Below, in pieces: positions 36,752 to 49,500 of a stretch of DNA of 64,000 nt. The position numbers were made by a program, and so were the translations under genes. The notes under the pieces were generated by a model. The model was not told the origin of the DNA, ran no database searches, and saw only the letters and a program-made list of their open reading frames with translations. The stretch is from Ecdyonurus torrentis (lineage: Eukaryota > Arthropoda > Insecta > Ephemeroptera > Heptageniidae): contig OX439133.1 of NCBI GenBank assembly GCA_949318235.1, positions 14,565,650 to 14,629,649 on the forward strand, read 5' to 3'. The stretch's first letter is position 1. Each line of letters opens with the position of its first letter.

Positions 36752-37030
36752 AATCATTGAAAAGCTTGTACACAGATTTTGAAGATTGTTGTGGAATATT
36801 GTGGAATCAACGGTTATGACGTCACTAAACGTTGAAATTAAAACGATAAAAACGTTAGTGACGTCACAAGCGTTGAGATCGTATGGGAAAAATTAGTATC
36901 TCAACGGCCAAGTTTAACGTATATTTTATTGTGATTCTAACGCTTGTGACGTCATTTACGATTTTGTCATGTAGTGACGTCATAACCGTTCATTCTACAA
37001 TACTTAAAACAAGCTTTTCAACGATTATTG
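36752..37030. mobile_element. Palindromic MITE family F3 with four TGACGTCA sites
   Basis: Arms start caatcattgaaaagctt and end aagcttttcaacgattatt. Each arm has two TGACGTCA octamers (near 36816, 36859, 36948 and 36972). Second copy at 48985-49290. Confidence 0.75.
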
Positions 37031-37031
37031 A

Positions 37032-37256
37032 ATTTTTTAGTTACGAATCCTAATTTATTTAAGATAATCACTTTTAAGATAACATGAGTAGCTAAAATAA
37101 TTAATTTTAAAAAGTTATTAAAAATAATAATAATAAGCTCTTTTAAGTTAAATAGCTATTGTTAATAATTTACTAAAATGCATTATTTTAAAAACTATGC
37201 TCATAGTAACTTATAAAAGTGTTTGTCTTAAATAAGTTATAGTATTCGTAACTAAA
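37032..37256. mobile_element. Palindromic MITE family F4
   Basis: Ends ttagttacgaatcctaa and tattcgtaactaaagtaa are inverse. AT-rich arms with ttatttaagataa. Relative at 55290-55553. Confidence 0.65.
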
Positions 37257-37299
37257 GTAATGCACCAATTTTTATAGAGTGTTATATTTATTGAATTAC

Positions 37300-37447
37300 C
37301 TTGTTCTGGTGTCCGTTGATTTCTATATATGACAAAATTGCTAGTAGAAGAAGGATTATTTATGTGCAATAATGCTAAAATCACCAAATAGACAACAATG
37401 GGGATAGATACTGTTAGTACTGTGCATTTGCAAGCGTAATTTTTTCT
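37300..37447 (-). pseudogene. Copy C exon 2 (membrane anchor)
   Basis: 148 nt, acceptor atttttacag, donor gtaatt, phase 1. Encodes RKNYACKCTVLTVSIPIVV and continues hydrophobic to about LALLHI, the type II anchor, ending RNQRTPEQ. Open throughout. Confidence 0.75.
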
Positions 37448-37475
37448 CTGTAAAAATAAGTATGAAATAATTAAA

Positions 37476-37712
37476 GGCATAGACCACATATAACAATATG
37501 TGTATTTTAATGATTAAACACAAAATGGGATCTACAAAACTGATTACAATTTTACCAGAATGTAAATGTGACCTCACAAGAGAGTGTAAAAATACTGTAA
37601 AATATGCAATTTGAGTGACTATTTCTGTTTATGACGTCAGAAACAGGTATAACTTTGTATGAAAATATTGCGGGTTGAATAAGTTGAAATATTCTGATCA
37701 CTGATATAAATG
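37476..37712. mobile_element. Repeat family F5, partial
   Basis: Starts ttaaaggcatagaccac, ends near gaaatattctgatcactg. Contains tatgacgtcagaaaca. In copy C intron 1. Confidence 0.6.
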
Positions 37713-37760
37713 CTTATCCGTCTATTTTCTGCTATATTATTTGTAGCAAATAAATTGGTA

Positions 37761-38222
<462 letters not shown>

Positions 38223-38242
38223 GTGGAAGTTACAATATTTAC

Positions 38243-38257
38243 CTTATATACGCCCAT
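38243..38257 (-). pseudogene. Copy C exon 1 (tiny start exon)
   Basis: Five codons, MGVYK, ending at donor gtaaat. Splices in phase 0 to the next exon and brings the coding sequence before exon 4 to exactly 97 codons, as in A and B. Confidence 0.65.
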
Positions 38258-38552
38258 TATATTATTGCTTGAAGAATATTAGTTTATTAAATTTGAATGT
38301 CAGCAGTACTATGCAAAGTGAAAACCTTCTTTGAAACAATTTTTTTTTACTTATGTTAAAAGTGTTTCTTCATCAGTAAAAAAAAATAAATGCCATTATC
38401 TTCGTTATGTATATTGATTTTATTGTTGTGTTTGGGAGAGAGATACAAAGAACGTAGCATTTCCGTATCAACCGTATCTTGTAAATCGTTATAAGATAAA
38501 AAATACTTCATTTCATGTACTTTCATTAACAAAAAATTAACATCGCTATATT

Positions 38553-39396
38553 GACGGTCTCGCGGCTATTATATGTATCTCACAATCTCGCCGCGTCACA
38601 CAAAAAAGGTATCTCACAATCTCGCCGCGACACACAAAGTAGGTATCTGACTTCCTCGCGATGCGCACAATATAGATAGGTATTAGAAAATCTCGCCATA
38701 CACACAAATTAGGTATCTCTATTTTACACAAAATAGGTATCTCACAGCCATAGAGAATTTTCTACATAAATACTTGAAATGTATAAATATATTTTGTATG
38801 TTAAAATGCTTTTAATACTTTTAAAAAATAAATTTTATTTAAAAAGTAAATATTTTTTTATACAATAAAATGTAATAATAATATATATATTTTTAAATAT
38901 GATGTTACCATTTTTATAATATTGTCTTTTTACTTTAGTTCTACGAATAGTTAATATTGATTTTAAAATATATAAATTTTAATATATAAACCACAAGAAA
39001 TTTGTTTTAAAAATTTATATTTTCAAAAAAAAAAAAAAAATTAATAGTTTATTAATATTAATAATATTATAATAAATATGTTATTTAATTTAATGTTCTG
39101 TAAAATTAGTAAAGAAATATTTTGTGTAAAATAAAAATATGTTCAATTATTAAAAGTTATTTGTTTTTAATTTAATTCGTCGTATATTACATTTTTGCCA
39201 GAATGTTATATGGAAAATTATTCGCGAGATTGTCTGATACCTAATTTGTGCGTACGGCGAGATTTTCTAATACCTATATTGTGCGCATCGCGAGGAAGTC
39301 AGATACCTACTTTGTGTGTCGCGGCGAGATTACGAGATACCTATTTTGTGTGGGGCGGCGAGATTGTGAGATACATATAATAGCCGCGAGACCGTC
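38553..39396. mobile_element. Element with ~170-bp TIRs built of short direct repeats
   Basis: Ends gacggtctcgcggctattat and its inverse. Each TIR holds four to five subunits of about 33 bp with ggtatct(c/g)ac...ctcgcc(g/a)... AT-only spacer of about 450 bp. No coding sequence. Confidence 0.78.
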
Positions 39397-39449
39397 GATA
39401 TATTATTTACATTATATAAATTATATATATATATAAAAAAAAAAAGTCA

Positions 39450-39870
39450 CCAACTAGAATTAGTTGAGATCCTCGTTCACAATCTGTGGGTAACACCACT
39501 CCGCACGTCACGACTCGATATATCGCTAATCCAACCTCTACCTCCATAAGCATCGATGTATATCGCCGCATAGAGCTAGAATTGACTACGACCCCGGATG
39601 TTACACTTTCGAATCCCCAGCAGGCACAATATGAAACGGAACGCTCTCTCAACTGTTCTTAATGAAGGGCTACAACCAACAACAACAACACAGAGGAAAC
39701 CTGGCAGGTTTATACAAACACCGCTTCAGTTTCAGAACTGTGTGAATCTTTCTATGTGTGACGACTGCCTTACCAAACCTACCATAGTCAAGTCACCTGA
39801 AACACGATTCCAGTTGTATTGTATGTGCAACACACGTCAACGTCTACGAGCATTAGCACGACTATAGTGT
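39450..39870 (+). other. GC-richer coding-like remnant, not recognised
   Basis: Against the AT background this stretch has balanced composition and two consecutive frames: DPRSQSVGNTTPHVTTRY ... ETERSLNCS ending at about 39660, and from 39598 a frame ending MCDDCLTKPTIVKS ... LRALARL (39867). I recognise no family. May be a TE gene remnant. Confidence 0.25.
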
Positions 39871-39961
39871 TTATGTGAAACCATATATCTCTATTTTCTA
39901 TCACGCTTTATGACTTTATATAAAGCATATTGACCGCTTATATGTTTACTCTGACTCAGTG

Positions 39962-40522
39962 ACAGGAAAAGGAAGTGTCGCCGCAAAATGAAACCACGTG
40001 ACGGTAAAAGTGGGGGGAAAAACTTCACTCCAGCAGCAAGCTATATAGGCCTGAGCTATATATACTGTACCTCCCACTTAACAGCTATCACGTGATTTCC
40101 TTTACCATTACTTCCTTTTCCGCTTTTTAAGTTTACATAGATTGCTTATGTTTACTCAAAATGCGAAAAAGGAAGTTCCGGAAGAGGAAACCACGTGACA
40201 GTAAAAGTTGGAGGTAGCTCAGGCCTAGCTTGCTGCTGACACCAACTTTTCTCCCAATTTTACCGTCACGTGGTTACCTTTTCCGGTGACTTCCTTTTCC
40301 GCATTTTGAGTAAACATAAGCAGTCATAAACCGCTTATTTACTCAAAATGCGGAAAAGAAAGTACCGGAAGAGGAAACCACTGGAATGTAAAAGTGGGAG
40401 GTATAGCTCAGTCCTATAGCTTGCTGCTGGCACCAACTTTTCTCCTACTTTTACCGTCATCACATGGTTTCCTCTTCCGTCACTTCCTTTTCCGTATTTT
40501 GAGTAAACATAAGCGGCCATTA
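39962..40522. repeat. Three tandem ~190-bp palindromic units
   Basis: Each unit runs from aaaatgcggaaaagga-type sequence through aaccacgtgac, agcttgctgctg and the inverse arms back to ttccttttccgcattttgag. Units near 39962-40150, 40155-40325 and 40330-40522. CACGTG and GGAAGT words recur in each arm. Confidence 0.75.
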
Positions 40523-41038
40523 AATGTCATTCTTAAAATGTAGAGAGTGCTCGACTTGAAGCGGAAATACTCAAAAGAGCTGTGACACCTAAATATTATT
40601 TAAAATATAAAATATATATTTAGTTTCACACTTTATCATAAGATGTCGTACAATTCATGTTCAAGCAGTTCAAGCTAAATAAAATATAATAGCACCGCCA
40701 CCGAGCAGCTTCATTATTGCATTAATTCTTTTTACGTTATTCATATCAAACAATACAAATACTATAATTTTCAAATAAAATTGAATTAATTAAAAAAATG
40801 CTTTTTGTACTCGAAAAATAAAATATATAAATATTATATAATTATATAATAGTTTTTAATTTAATATAAAAAGTTTGCTTCATATATTTAAATTTTCACA
40901 TTTTCATATTATATTTAAAGGGGAATAACTTAAATATTTGAATATATTTTCGTGTTTTTTAATTCCCATTACATCTTTACTTCATGTAAATTTTATATTT
41001 CACAAAATACACTTTCTTAGATATCAGCTTACTCCCTT

Positions 41039-41449
41039 AAATCCCTTGTCAACTTACTTTTTTATCATTTAGAATACTAGAGACTGATAATTACCATACC
41101 TTATTATCCATTAATTAGACACCATCACGTTGATTTTGTATTTATTTTCGTTTATTTTCCTTTTTGCGGTTATATCACGTATCTGACGTCACAATGTACC
41201 GATGGGGTCGTGATAGGGGTAAAGAACTTGAGGGAGGGGCTTCAATTTATCACATGACCAGAGCGGTGACTGTGATTGGCTGCGGTAGTGCATTGTGACG
41301 TCAGATACGTGATATAACCGCAAAAAGGAAAATAAACGAAAATAAATACAAAATCAACGGGATGGTGTCTCTAATTTATGGATAATAAGGTATGGTAATT
41401 ATCAGTCTAGTATTCTAAATGATAAAAAAGTAAAATGACAAGGGCTTTG
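41039..41449. mobile_element. Palindromic foldback element, family F1 (intact)
   Basis: About 410 bp, palindromic over nearly its whole length: left arm contains ttgattttgtatttatttt and ctgacgtcac, right arm their inverses. Two TGACGTCA-type sites, one per arm. Confidence 0.8.
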
Positions 41450-41811
41450 ACGGAAAATCAGCTACTGCCGTATTTAACTAAACAATAAGTAAAGAATAAA
41501 GAAAAATGTGAAATTTTGAACAGTGATATCCATTAGGATAAGGTATCGTCAAAAATGTAAAAATAAAAGGAGGGGGGTGCTCCATGCTTAATTTTAAATT
41601 GTGCTTATCTTCAAAGTTAAGGTCCTATAAGAGCCCATGTTAATTTCAATAATTATTTTTTCTCTTATCTACGGTCACGGATTCTCAAAATTTTATCACT
41701 GTTACTATGTTGTTTTATTTTTGTTACTATTTACTTCAAATGACATCATAAAGTTTGAAAAAGTTCGTAATTATAGATTTTGAGATTTAAACCCTACATA
41801 CAAACCTTAAA

Positions 41812-42128
41812 GGCGTAGAACACCTTGAACAAAAAAAAACTGTCTAATATCATAACAAAACTAAACATCAATGTTAATTTGGCCGGAGTCATTTATTTCT
41901 AATATATTTTCCATTTACTAAATTGCAGATACGGGTTTATGACGTCACAGTTCACCTGTTTCTGCGCACGTCAACTAGTGAGCTGTGACGGACGCTATAA
42001 ACTCGCAGCTACCATTTTGTAAACGGAAAATAAATTAGAAATCAATGACTCTGGCCAAATCAACGTTGACATTTAGGTATGTTAGAATATAAGGCATGTT
42101 TTCTGTTCAAAAAGTTCTACGCCTTTAA
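41812..42128. mobile_element. Palindromic MITE family F2
   Basis: Begins aaaggcgtagaacacctt and ends in its approximate inverse. Same arms and TGACGTCA-containing centre as 35608-35912. Confidence 0.75.
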
Positions 42129-42897
42129 GTTGCATACCATTTAACCGTGAGGTAACCGGGAACTTTTTGAAAGTTGTCGGTTATCTTGAATTTGGGGTAA
42201 TTTGCAGCACACTAATCAACAATTAAATTTTAAGTATTTTTTTTTTCTAAAAGTCATATTGTTTTTATATTTAAATATTCACTTTTAAGAAAACAGGAAA
42301 GCTTATTAAAAAATTACCAAAACAGAAAGAATGGGGAAAAAACTTAAATAAAAAAATTCATTTTGAAAAACATAATTAAAAATTCATAATATTAATAGAG
42401 TAAGCATTGTGAAAGAAACCAATTTTTTCGTTCTTTAGAAGTGATAATATACACACAATATAGCAACAAAAAAAAATCAGTGATAATTTTTGCACCGTTA
42501 TTATTAAAGAAAAAAAATGCCACGGGGAACTGATATAATTTCCATTGAGTGTATACTGTACGTTTGCATTTATGTTGCAAATTAAAATATAAATTTATAT
42601 AGTTTAAAAATGCTTTAATTAATTTCTGTGAAATTATAAATTTGTGTTTTCAGTGATAATATTATTTAAAAAGTAAGTAAAATTATTTAAAGAGTCTTAT
42701 TTAAAAACCAAGTTAGAAAATGAGTGAACAAGATTTTCTTCTTTAAAACCATTAAATTGTTCCGATTTTTAAAAAAAATTTAGAGATTCTTCAATGATAT
42801 TTCGTAAAAGAATATTTGCTAAATCGTAAAGACTTATGATTTAATTTTATGTTTCTGTATGAAGTTATGATTTGGAAGGACTTCATGCGGTTAAGCT

Positions 42898-43464
42898 ATA
42901 TAGGGTGTATGCATAAGACGTCATATTGATTGCGCTTGGGCGCCATATTGGAGTAATTGCTCAGGATGAAACAAACGTGGTTTTTGTCTATTTTCCGTGG
43001 GAAATAAAAAAATTTCTGGTTTATTATTATATTATTGCATACTTGAAAATCTAATTCACCTTATTAATATCATCAATGCTCTCAAATCTATGCCGGAAAA
43101 AAAAGTAAAAAAGAAAAAAAAAGTGAAGTAATTAGTAGGGTAATGGTAATACCAACGCAAGATTTTGGCTACCCTGGCCAACAATTAATTATAGATGTAT
43201 TTAGCAGATTATGTCTTTATAATTGTAAGATTTAGCCAACGACAGAACAGAACAGTTCATGCAGAATCCTGTTCGTTTTTTCATCCTAAACAACCAACCA
43301 ATTATAGTATCTCAAGTATATGTGAGAAAAATATTATAAGCCAAAAATTATAAGCCATTTCCTATTAGGAAACAGCCAAAAATGAAGTTGAGAAATATTG
43401 TTAATTAATCCAATATATGGCGTTAAAACGCATTCAGTATGACGTCATGCGGACACACCCTATA
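42898..43464. mobile_element. MITE family F6, inverted pair
   Basis: Starts tatagggtgtatgcat and ends gcggacacaccctata, with gacgtcat just inside each end. Looks like two family members or arms joined in inverse orientation. A further partial end follows at about 43520-43571. Confidence 0.6.
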
Positions 43465-43954
43465 GGTAATATCTAAACTGTCTAAACATTTTGAAAGTTG
43501 AAGGTTAACCTTTTGTTTTCTGTGTGTATAGTGCATTAAATATGACGTCATGTGCGCATATACACCCTATAGTAAAATTCAGTAGCAATAGAATTACCTT
43601 ATCAAAGTTGATTAAAGATTTTATTGCGTTTCATGTCTTTACAGAATATAACAAGTCAATTCATACATATACATAATACACAGATAAAAATAAAACTATA
43701 ATAATATCAAATCAGAAAATGTATAGTGCCGCGTAACCAAAGCAAGTAAAACGTTAGTCAGAAGTATTTAATATTAACGGAAAATAAATAATACTCAAGG
43801 CAAGTACAAGAAATTTATACTGTAGGTACACATATAACCTAAAACACAGGTATTATATATTATACAACAATAATACCTATAATGCAGGTGCACTATGCTA
43901 TACAATAAATGTGTGACTCACTTAGATTTAGTGGTATTGTATAAATTTGTTTTT

Positions 43955-44110
43955 TTATTAATTTTCTTTTTATTGTTTATCATTAATTTATATACACAAA
44001 AATCCAAAACCAAGGCCTAGACCTTATCAGTTGGTTTTAATTATTTAATACATAAACTTTACACAATTAATCATCTATTTAGATGAAAAAAACAAAACAA
44101 AAATCTTCTT
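43955..44110 (-). mobile_element. LINE 3' UTR fragment, inverted copy of 8395-8500
   Basis: Reverse complement matches the 3' UTR of the LINE ending near 8510, including ccaaggcctagacctt and the aatcatctatttagatg stretch. Sits about 300 bp upstream of gene A exon 1. No coding part. Confidence 0.6.
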
Positions 44111-44405
44111 ACTGGAAAAAAAGGAAGAATTATGCATAAATCACATACATTATACTTAAATATACAGTCAAATATACAATATATTACTATCTGTTCTAAA
44201 TTAAAGTGTACCTCTTGCTATAGGACACGTACCTGTCATACCAAGTACCTAGTGATTTTTTTCCGTGTATTAGCTGTTAGTCTTACACACTATAAGACAT
44301 AATTATGTTGTAACAGATATTACTTAGCATTATGTTAGTTGAGATAAGTAAGAGGAAATATCGTAGAATAAGTATTTACAGTGGTGTATATCCTTATATT
44401 TACAG

Positions 44406-44696
44406 ATGTATAAGCGTCGAAGATGCACACTCACAATCCCGCTATTTTGTGCTACCGTCTTTAGTATTGTTACTATATTGATCGCAGTTGATTATAATCT
44501 AAGAATTTCTTCACTTAAATATAATGTTCGACCAATCAAAGCTATGCTTTCAAATTATCTTGTGGTACCGGAAGTTAAGGAAGACAAGATAACGTCTTAT
44601 TCTGAGTGGACATCGAAAAGCTCATTTGATGGAAGTGAAAATTATAAAATAATTTCATACCTTCGTAATGCTAAAGATTGGTCACAATTAGAGAAG
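44406..44696 (+). CDS. Gene A exon 1 (start, membrane anchor, stem)
   Basis: 97 codons from ATG to the donor gtaaaa. Encodes MYKRRR, a hydrophobic anchor and a stem ending in YKIISYLRNAKDWSQLEK. That ending aligns with the same place in copies B and C (YQIISYFQTAQNWSELSK and YKIISYVHTADNWTDLRY). The 97-codon length equals the summed upstream coding exons in B and C. Confidence 0.88.
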
Positions 44697-46499
44697 GTAA
44701 AATATCAATTTACTCACTCACTCACTCACTCACTCACTCACTCACTCACTCACTCACTCACTCACTCACTCACTCACTCACTCACTCACTCACTCACTCA
44801 CTCACTCACTCACTCACTCACTCACTCACTCACTCACTCACTCACTCACTCACTCACTCACTCACTCACTCACTCACTCACTCACTCACTCACTCACTCA
44901 CTCACTCACTCACTCACTCACTCACTCACTCACTCACTCACTCACTCACTCACTCACTCACTCACTCACTCACTCACTCACTCACTCACTCACTCACTCA
45001 CTCACTCACTCACTCACTCACTCACTCACTCACTCACTCACTCACTCACTCACTCACTCAAAAATAAATATTATTATTTCCAGTCCCCTCTTTGCGTAAG
45101 CTTACATACCTCCATTGAAAAAATTGACCAACTGATAAAGTTTACGGATTCTTGGAACGGTCCAGCATCTCTCTGCATCTTTGGATCTGGCCCTGAATTT
45201 GAACTTACTTCAGTTTACATCGAATATCTTACACAGTGTCATACAAATATAGCAAAACAGGTAAGAACGCATCATAACTTTCAAATTTATTAATATTAAA
45301 GGCATAGAAGACTTTGAACACAAAAATTGTCTAATATCTTAACATATACCTAAATATCAAAGTTGATTTGGCCAGATTCAATAATTTCTAATTTATTTTC
45401 CATACTCGAAATGACAGACGCGGTTTTATGACGTCACAGCTCTCTCGTACACGCGCGCGGAAACAATCAAGCTGTGACGTCATAAAATCGCATCTGCCAT
45501 TTCTTGAGTGGAAAAAAATTAGAAATCAATGACTCCGAACAAATTAACGTTGATATTTTAATTGTTAGGTTGTTAGACAATTTTTTTGTTCAAACAGGTG
45601 TTCTATACCATACCTGAAAGAAATTGCAAAGAAATGATAAAAAAAAACCTGATATTTACGGATATTGCTATATATATATATATAGCTTAAAACAATTAAA
45701 AAAAGATTTTCTGTTTTATATTCCTCATTTCAAATTGTAAATGTGGCCAATCAATATCTTAAATGTGTAGACAAGAATGTTTTTTTTTAATAGTGATCAC
45801 TGATCATCGTGTTATTAAATCTCCCGAAAACGCGATTTCAAACATTTAATCAATGAACGCACTAAGAGCAAAAGCCGTGTAGCGAGTCCGTACCTACTTC
45901 ACAACTAAAACTTGCTCTCATGCTAGCTTGGCGTGAGCGTGAGTAAATCTTTTTTTTTTCTCGCTACTTGAGTAACTCAAGCTCAGGCCAAGCTAGCGTG
46001 AGAGCAAGTTGTACCTGTGACGTAAGTTTGGAGTCGCTGAACTTTTTGCTCTCAGCGCTTTAATAATTAAAATTTTAAGATAAGGTTTTCGGGAGGTTTA
46101 ATAACACAATATGATCACGATTAAAAAAAAAAAACGTTGATTTTACCCTTTTTAAAAAAATTTGAAGTGCTGAACAATGCATTCAAATATTGTATAATGA
46201 ATATTTTTTTAGATTTCCTTTCACTTCGTGTTTCCTGTGATACGTCCCCCCTCTGAAGTGCAAGGGTTGAACGTGAGTTATTACATGGACTGCACCAAGA
46301 CTTCGAAGTCAGTCTTAAAAGATTTGTTAGAAATACGTAGTTACGAATTCCTAGCTTGGAAGAAAAAAATTCTAGTATGTATATATATATATTTTTTTAC
46401 TAATTTTAGTAGTTTTAACTTATATAAATGATTGGGAGGAAATATAATATAATTTACCAAGTAAAGTGGAAGTCAGTAAGTTAGTCCAGTCTAGATTAA

Positions 46500-46556
<57 letters not shown>

Positions 46557-49500
46557 GGTGTTTTTTTAAAAGCGCGCATTTTAAAACGCAAAATAAAATA
46601 TGAAGAAATTAAATAAAAATAACTTTTTATATATCATTTTGTAGCCAAGGGTTAGACATTTTTAAAACTGTTCTTAAAAATAAAATTGACTGACCGGTTT
46701 TCTTGCACCGAGCGTCAACGTAAAAATGTGCTACTTTTTTTTTTCCAAACGTATTTTTTTCTGCAAAAATGATCAGAATTTTGCTTTTTTAACTATCCTT
46801 TATCGACAATTAATGGAGTCTGTTAGCATAATAAATAAGATACCTATATAGCACTCTAAACATGTTCTGTGATAAAAATGGAAGGATGGGGCTACATAAA
46901 CATTGGTATCAGGAGGGTTAAAGTGAAAACATTTGCGATAAACATTGCTAAATTTGCCAACATTTTCTCTGATTCGAGAATTTTTTTTAATGATTTCACG
47001 AAATTTTTAGTTTCTCTTTAATGGCTTTGCACTCACAGTTTTCTTTCAAATCTAGGTAATGTTTGGTTTAATTATTAAAAAAAAATCAATATGAAGGCTT
47101 CAATAAATTCAAGATGCAAAGGATTATGAATTCGGCAAAAAACAAATGAAATGTGCGGATTTCCATATGAATAACCAACTTTTAAAGAAAGAGATGCAAA
47201 TTAAAAATTTCCGTTCTTTAAAAAATGAAATGCCTAAGGTTTTAATTATCAAATTAAACCAGATTGTAAGAATTGACAGAAAAATAAAATTACAAATAAT
47301 GTCATGAAAATTAAAATTCATACAAAATCAGTAAAAAAAAAAAAAAAATAATAATAAGAGAATTTTTTAAATCAAATTTAGCAATGTTTAAGGCAAATGT
47401 TTGCACCTTAACTCTGATACCAATGAGGTGCCATCCTTCCATTTTTATCACAGAACATGTTTAGAGAGAGTGCTATAGGTATCTTATTTATGCCAACAAA
47501 CTCCATTAATTGTCAATAAGCGATAGTTAAAAAAGCAAAATTCTGATCATTTTTGCAGAAAAAAAGACGTTTGGAAAAAAAAGTAGCACATTTTTACGTT
47601 GACGCTCGGTGCAAGAAAACCGGTCAGTCAATTTTATTTTTAAGAACAGTTTTTAAAATGTATAACCCTTGGCTACAAAATGATATATAAAAAGTTATTT
47701 TTATTTTATTTCTATATATTTTATTTTGCGTTTTAAAATGCGCGCTTTTAAAAAAAACACCCTGTATAATATATATATATAGATCAGGAAAAATGAAAAA
47801 TGAATTAAAATAGGAAATACGTAGTTCGTTTTATCAATATAACTTATTAAAAAAGAGCATAACAAAATTAAAATAATTAAAAAATGAAATTTTAATTTAA
47901 AAAATATAAAATATTCATTAATGATTTTTCTTTAAAACAGTTGGTGGGTTAAATTGAGATGTTTAAATTCATTCATTCATTCATTCATTCATTCATTCAT
48001 TCATTCATTCATTCATTCATTCATTCATTCATTCATTCATTCATTCATTCATTCATTCATTCATTCATTCATTCATTCATTCATTCATTCATTCATTCAT
48101 TCATTCATTCATTCATTCATATACATTGATTGATTGGTTTCAGTACCCACACAACTTACTACGCAACGTTGCCAGATCACACTGTCAATCTCCTTGGTTC
48201 CTAGACATTGACCTTGACATGGTTTTCCCAAGACCTGACACACACGTAAATCCTGCTCTCAAATCTAAACTCTTGGATTTTCTCAAGTCTGAAAAGGCTG
48301 AAAAGTGTCAGAGATGTGCATTTGTATTACCAATATTTGAGTTCAATACTTCTGTTAATGCTAATATTCCAAGTGATAAATCTGAATTGAAAACATTGAT
48401 TTCTGAAGAAAAAGCCAGAACATTCATGTCTCGAGTATTTGCACCTTCACACTCTGCTACTAAACAAGATACTAAATGGTTGGAATTACCAGATTCCAAA
48501 GATATAAAAATTGCTTATAAAGTAGATTTTGAATTTAAATATGAACCTTATATTATTACACAACGTAGTGCACCGAGATTCGATGAAAGATATATGCAGA
48601 ATGGTATGGATAGAGATTCATGGGTAAGTAAAAATTAATAAATATATTATTTTTATCAAATAAACTTCAATTATTCACTGAGTTTTCCCCTCCTCCTCCT
48701 CCTCCTCCTCCTCCTCCTCCTCCTCCTCCTCCTCCTCCTCCTCCTCCTCCTCCTCCTCCTCCTCCTCCTCCTCCTCCTCCTCCTCCTCCTCCTCCTCCTC
48801 CTCCTCCTCCTCCTCCTCCTCCTCCTCCTCCTCCTCCTCCTCCTCCTCCTCCTCCTCCTCCTCCTCCTCCTCCTCCTCCTCCTCCTCCTCCTCCTCCTCC
48901 TCCTCCTCCTCCTCCTCCTCCTCCTCCTCCTCCTCCTCTCTTTTTAATTCATTTTCCTATAAACTCTAAAAAAAAAAAAAAAAATCGTTGAAAAACTTGT
49001 ATGCAGTTTTGCAACACTTTAAAGATTGTGGAATTAACGGTTATGACGTCACTGATAGTTGCAATTTTAAAAGTAATAACGTTGACGTCACAAAAGCGTT
49101 GGGACCGAATGGAAAAAGGATAGATTTGTAAAAAAAGGCCACGTTTAATGTGATTGTGATTTTAACGCTTGTGACGTCATTTACGCTTTTTTATCTTTAG
49201 ATTATCAACGTTTAGTGACATCATGGCCGTTCATTCTACAATACTCAAAGCATTGCAAAACTGTGTACAAGCCTTTCAACGATTATTTTTAATGTGTGTA
49301 GCAAAACTGTATCCACTGAGAAAAACTACTCATGAGGATATCAACATTTTTCCTATGGATAAAGTTGTTATTATTCGTGTGTGAAAAAACAATTCATGGA
49401 TTTGTATATGGATAGTTTTTTGACATAGGTGGAATTTATCAATGAAGAAAATGTCAAAATCACCATATGGATATTTTTATTTTTGCTATATCCAACTTTT

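Noticed and set aside
44678..45067. SLTH repeat frame separate from gene A
   Set aside because: Second frame of the CACT array in gene A intron 1.
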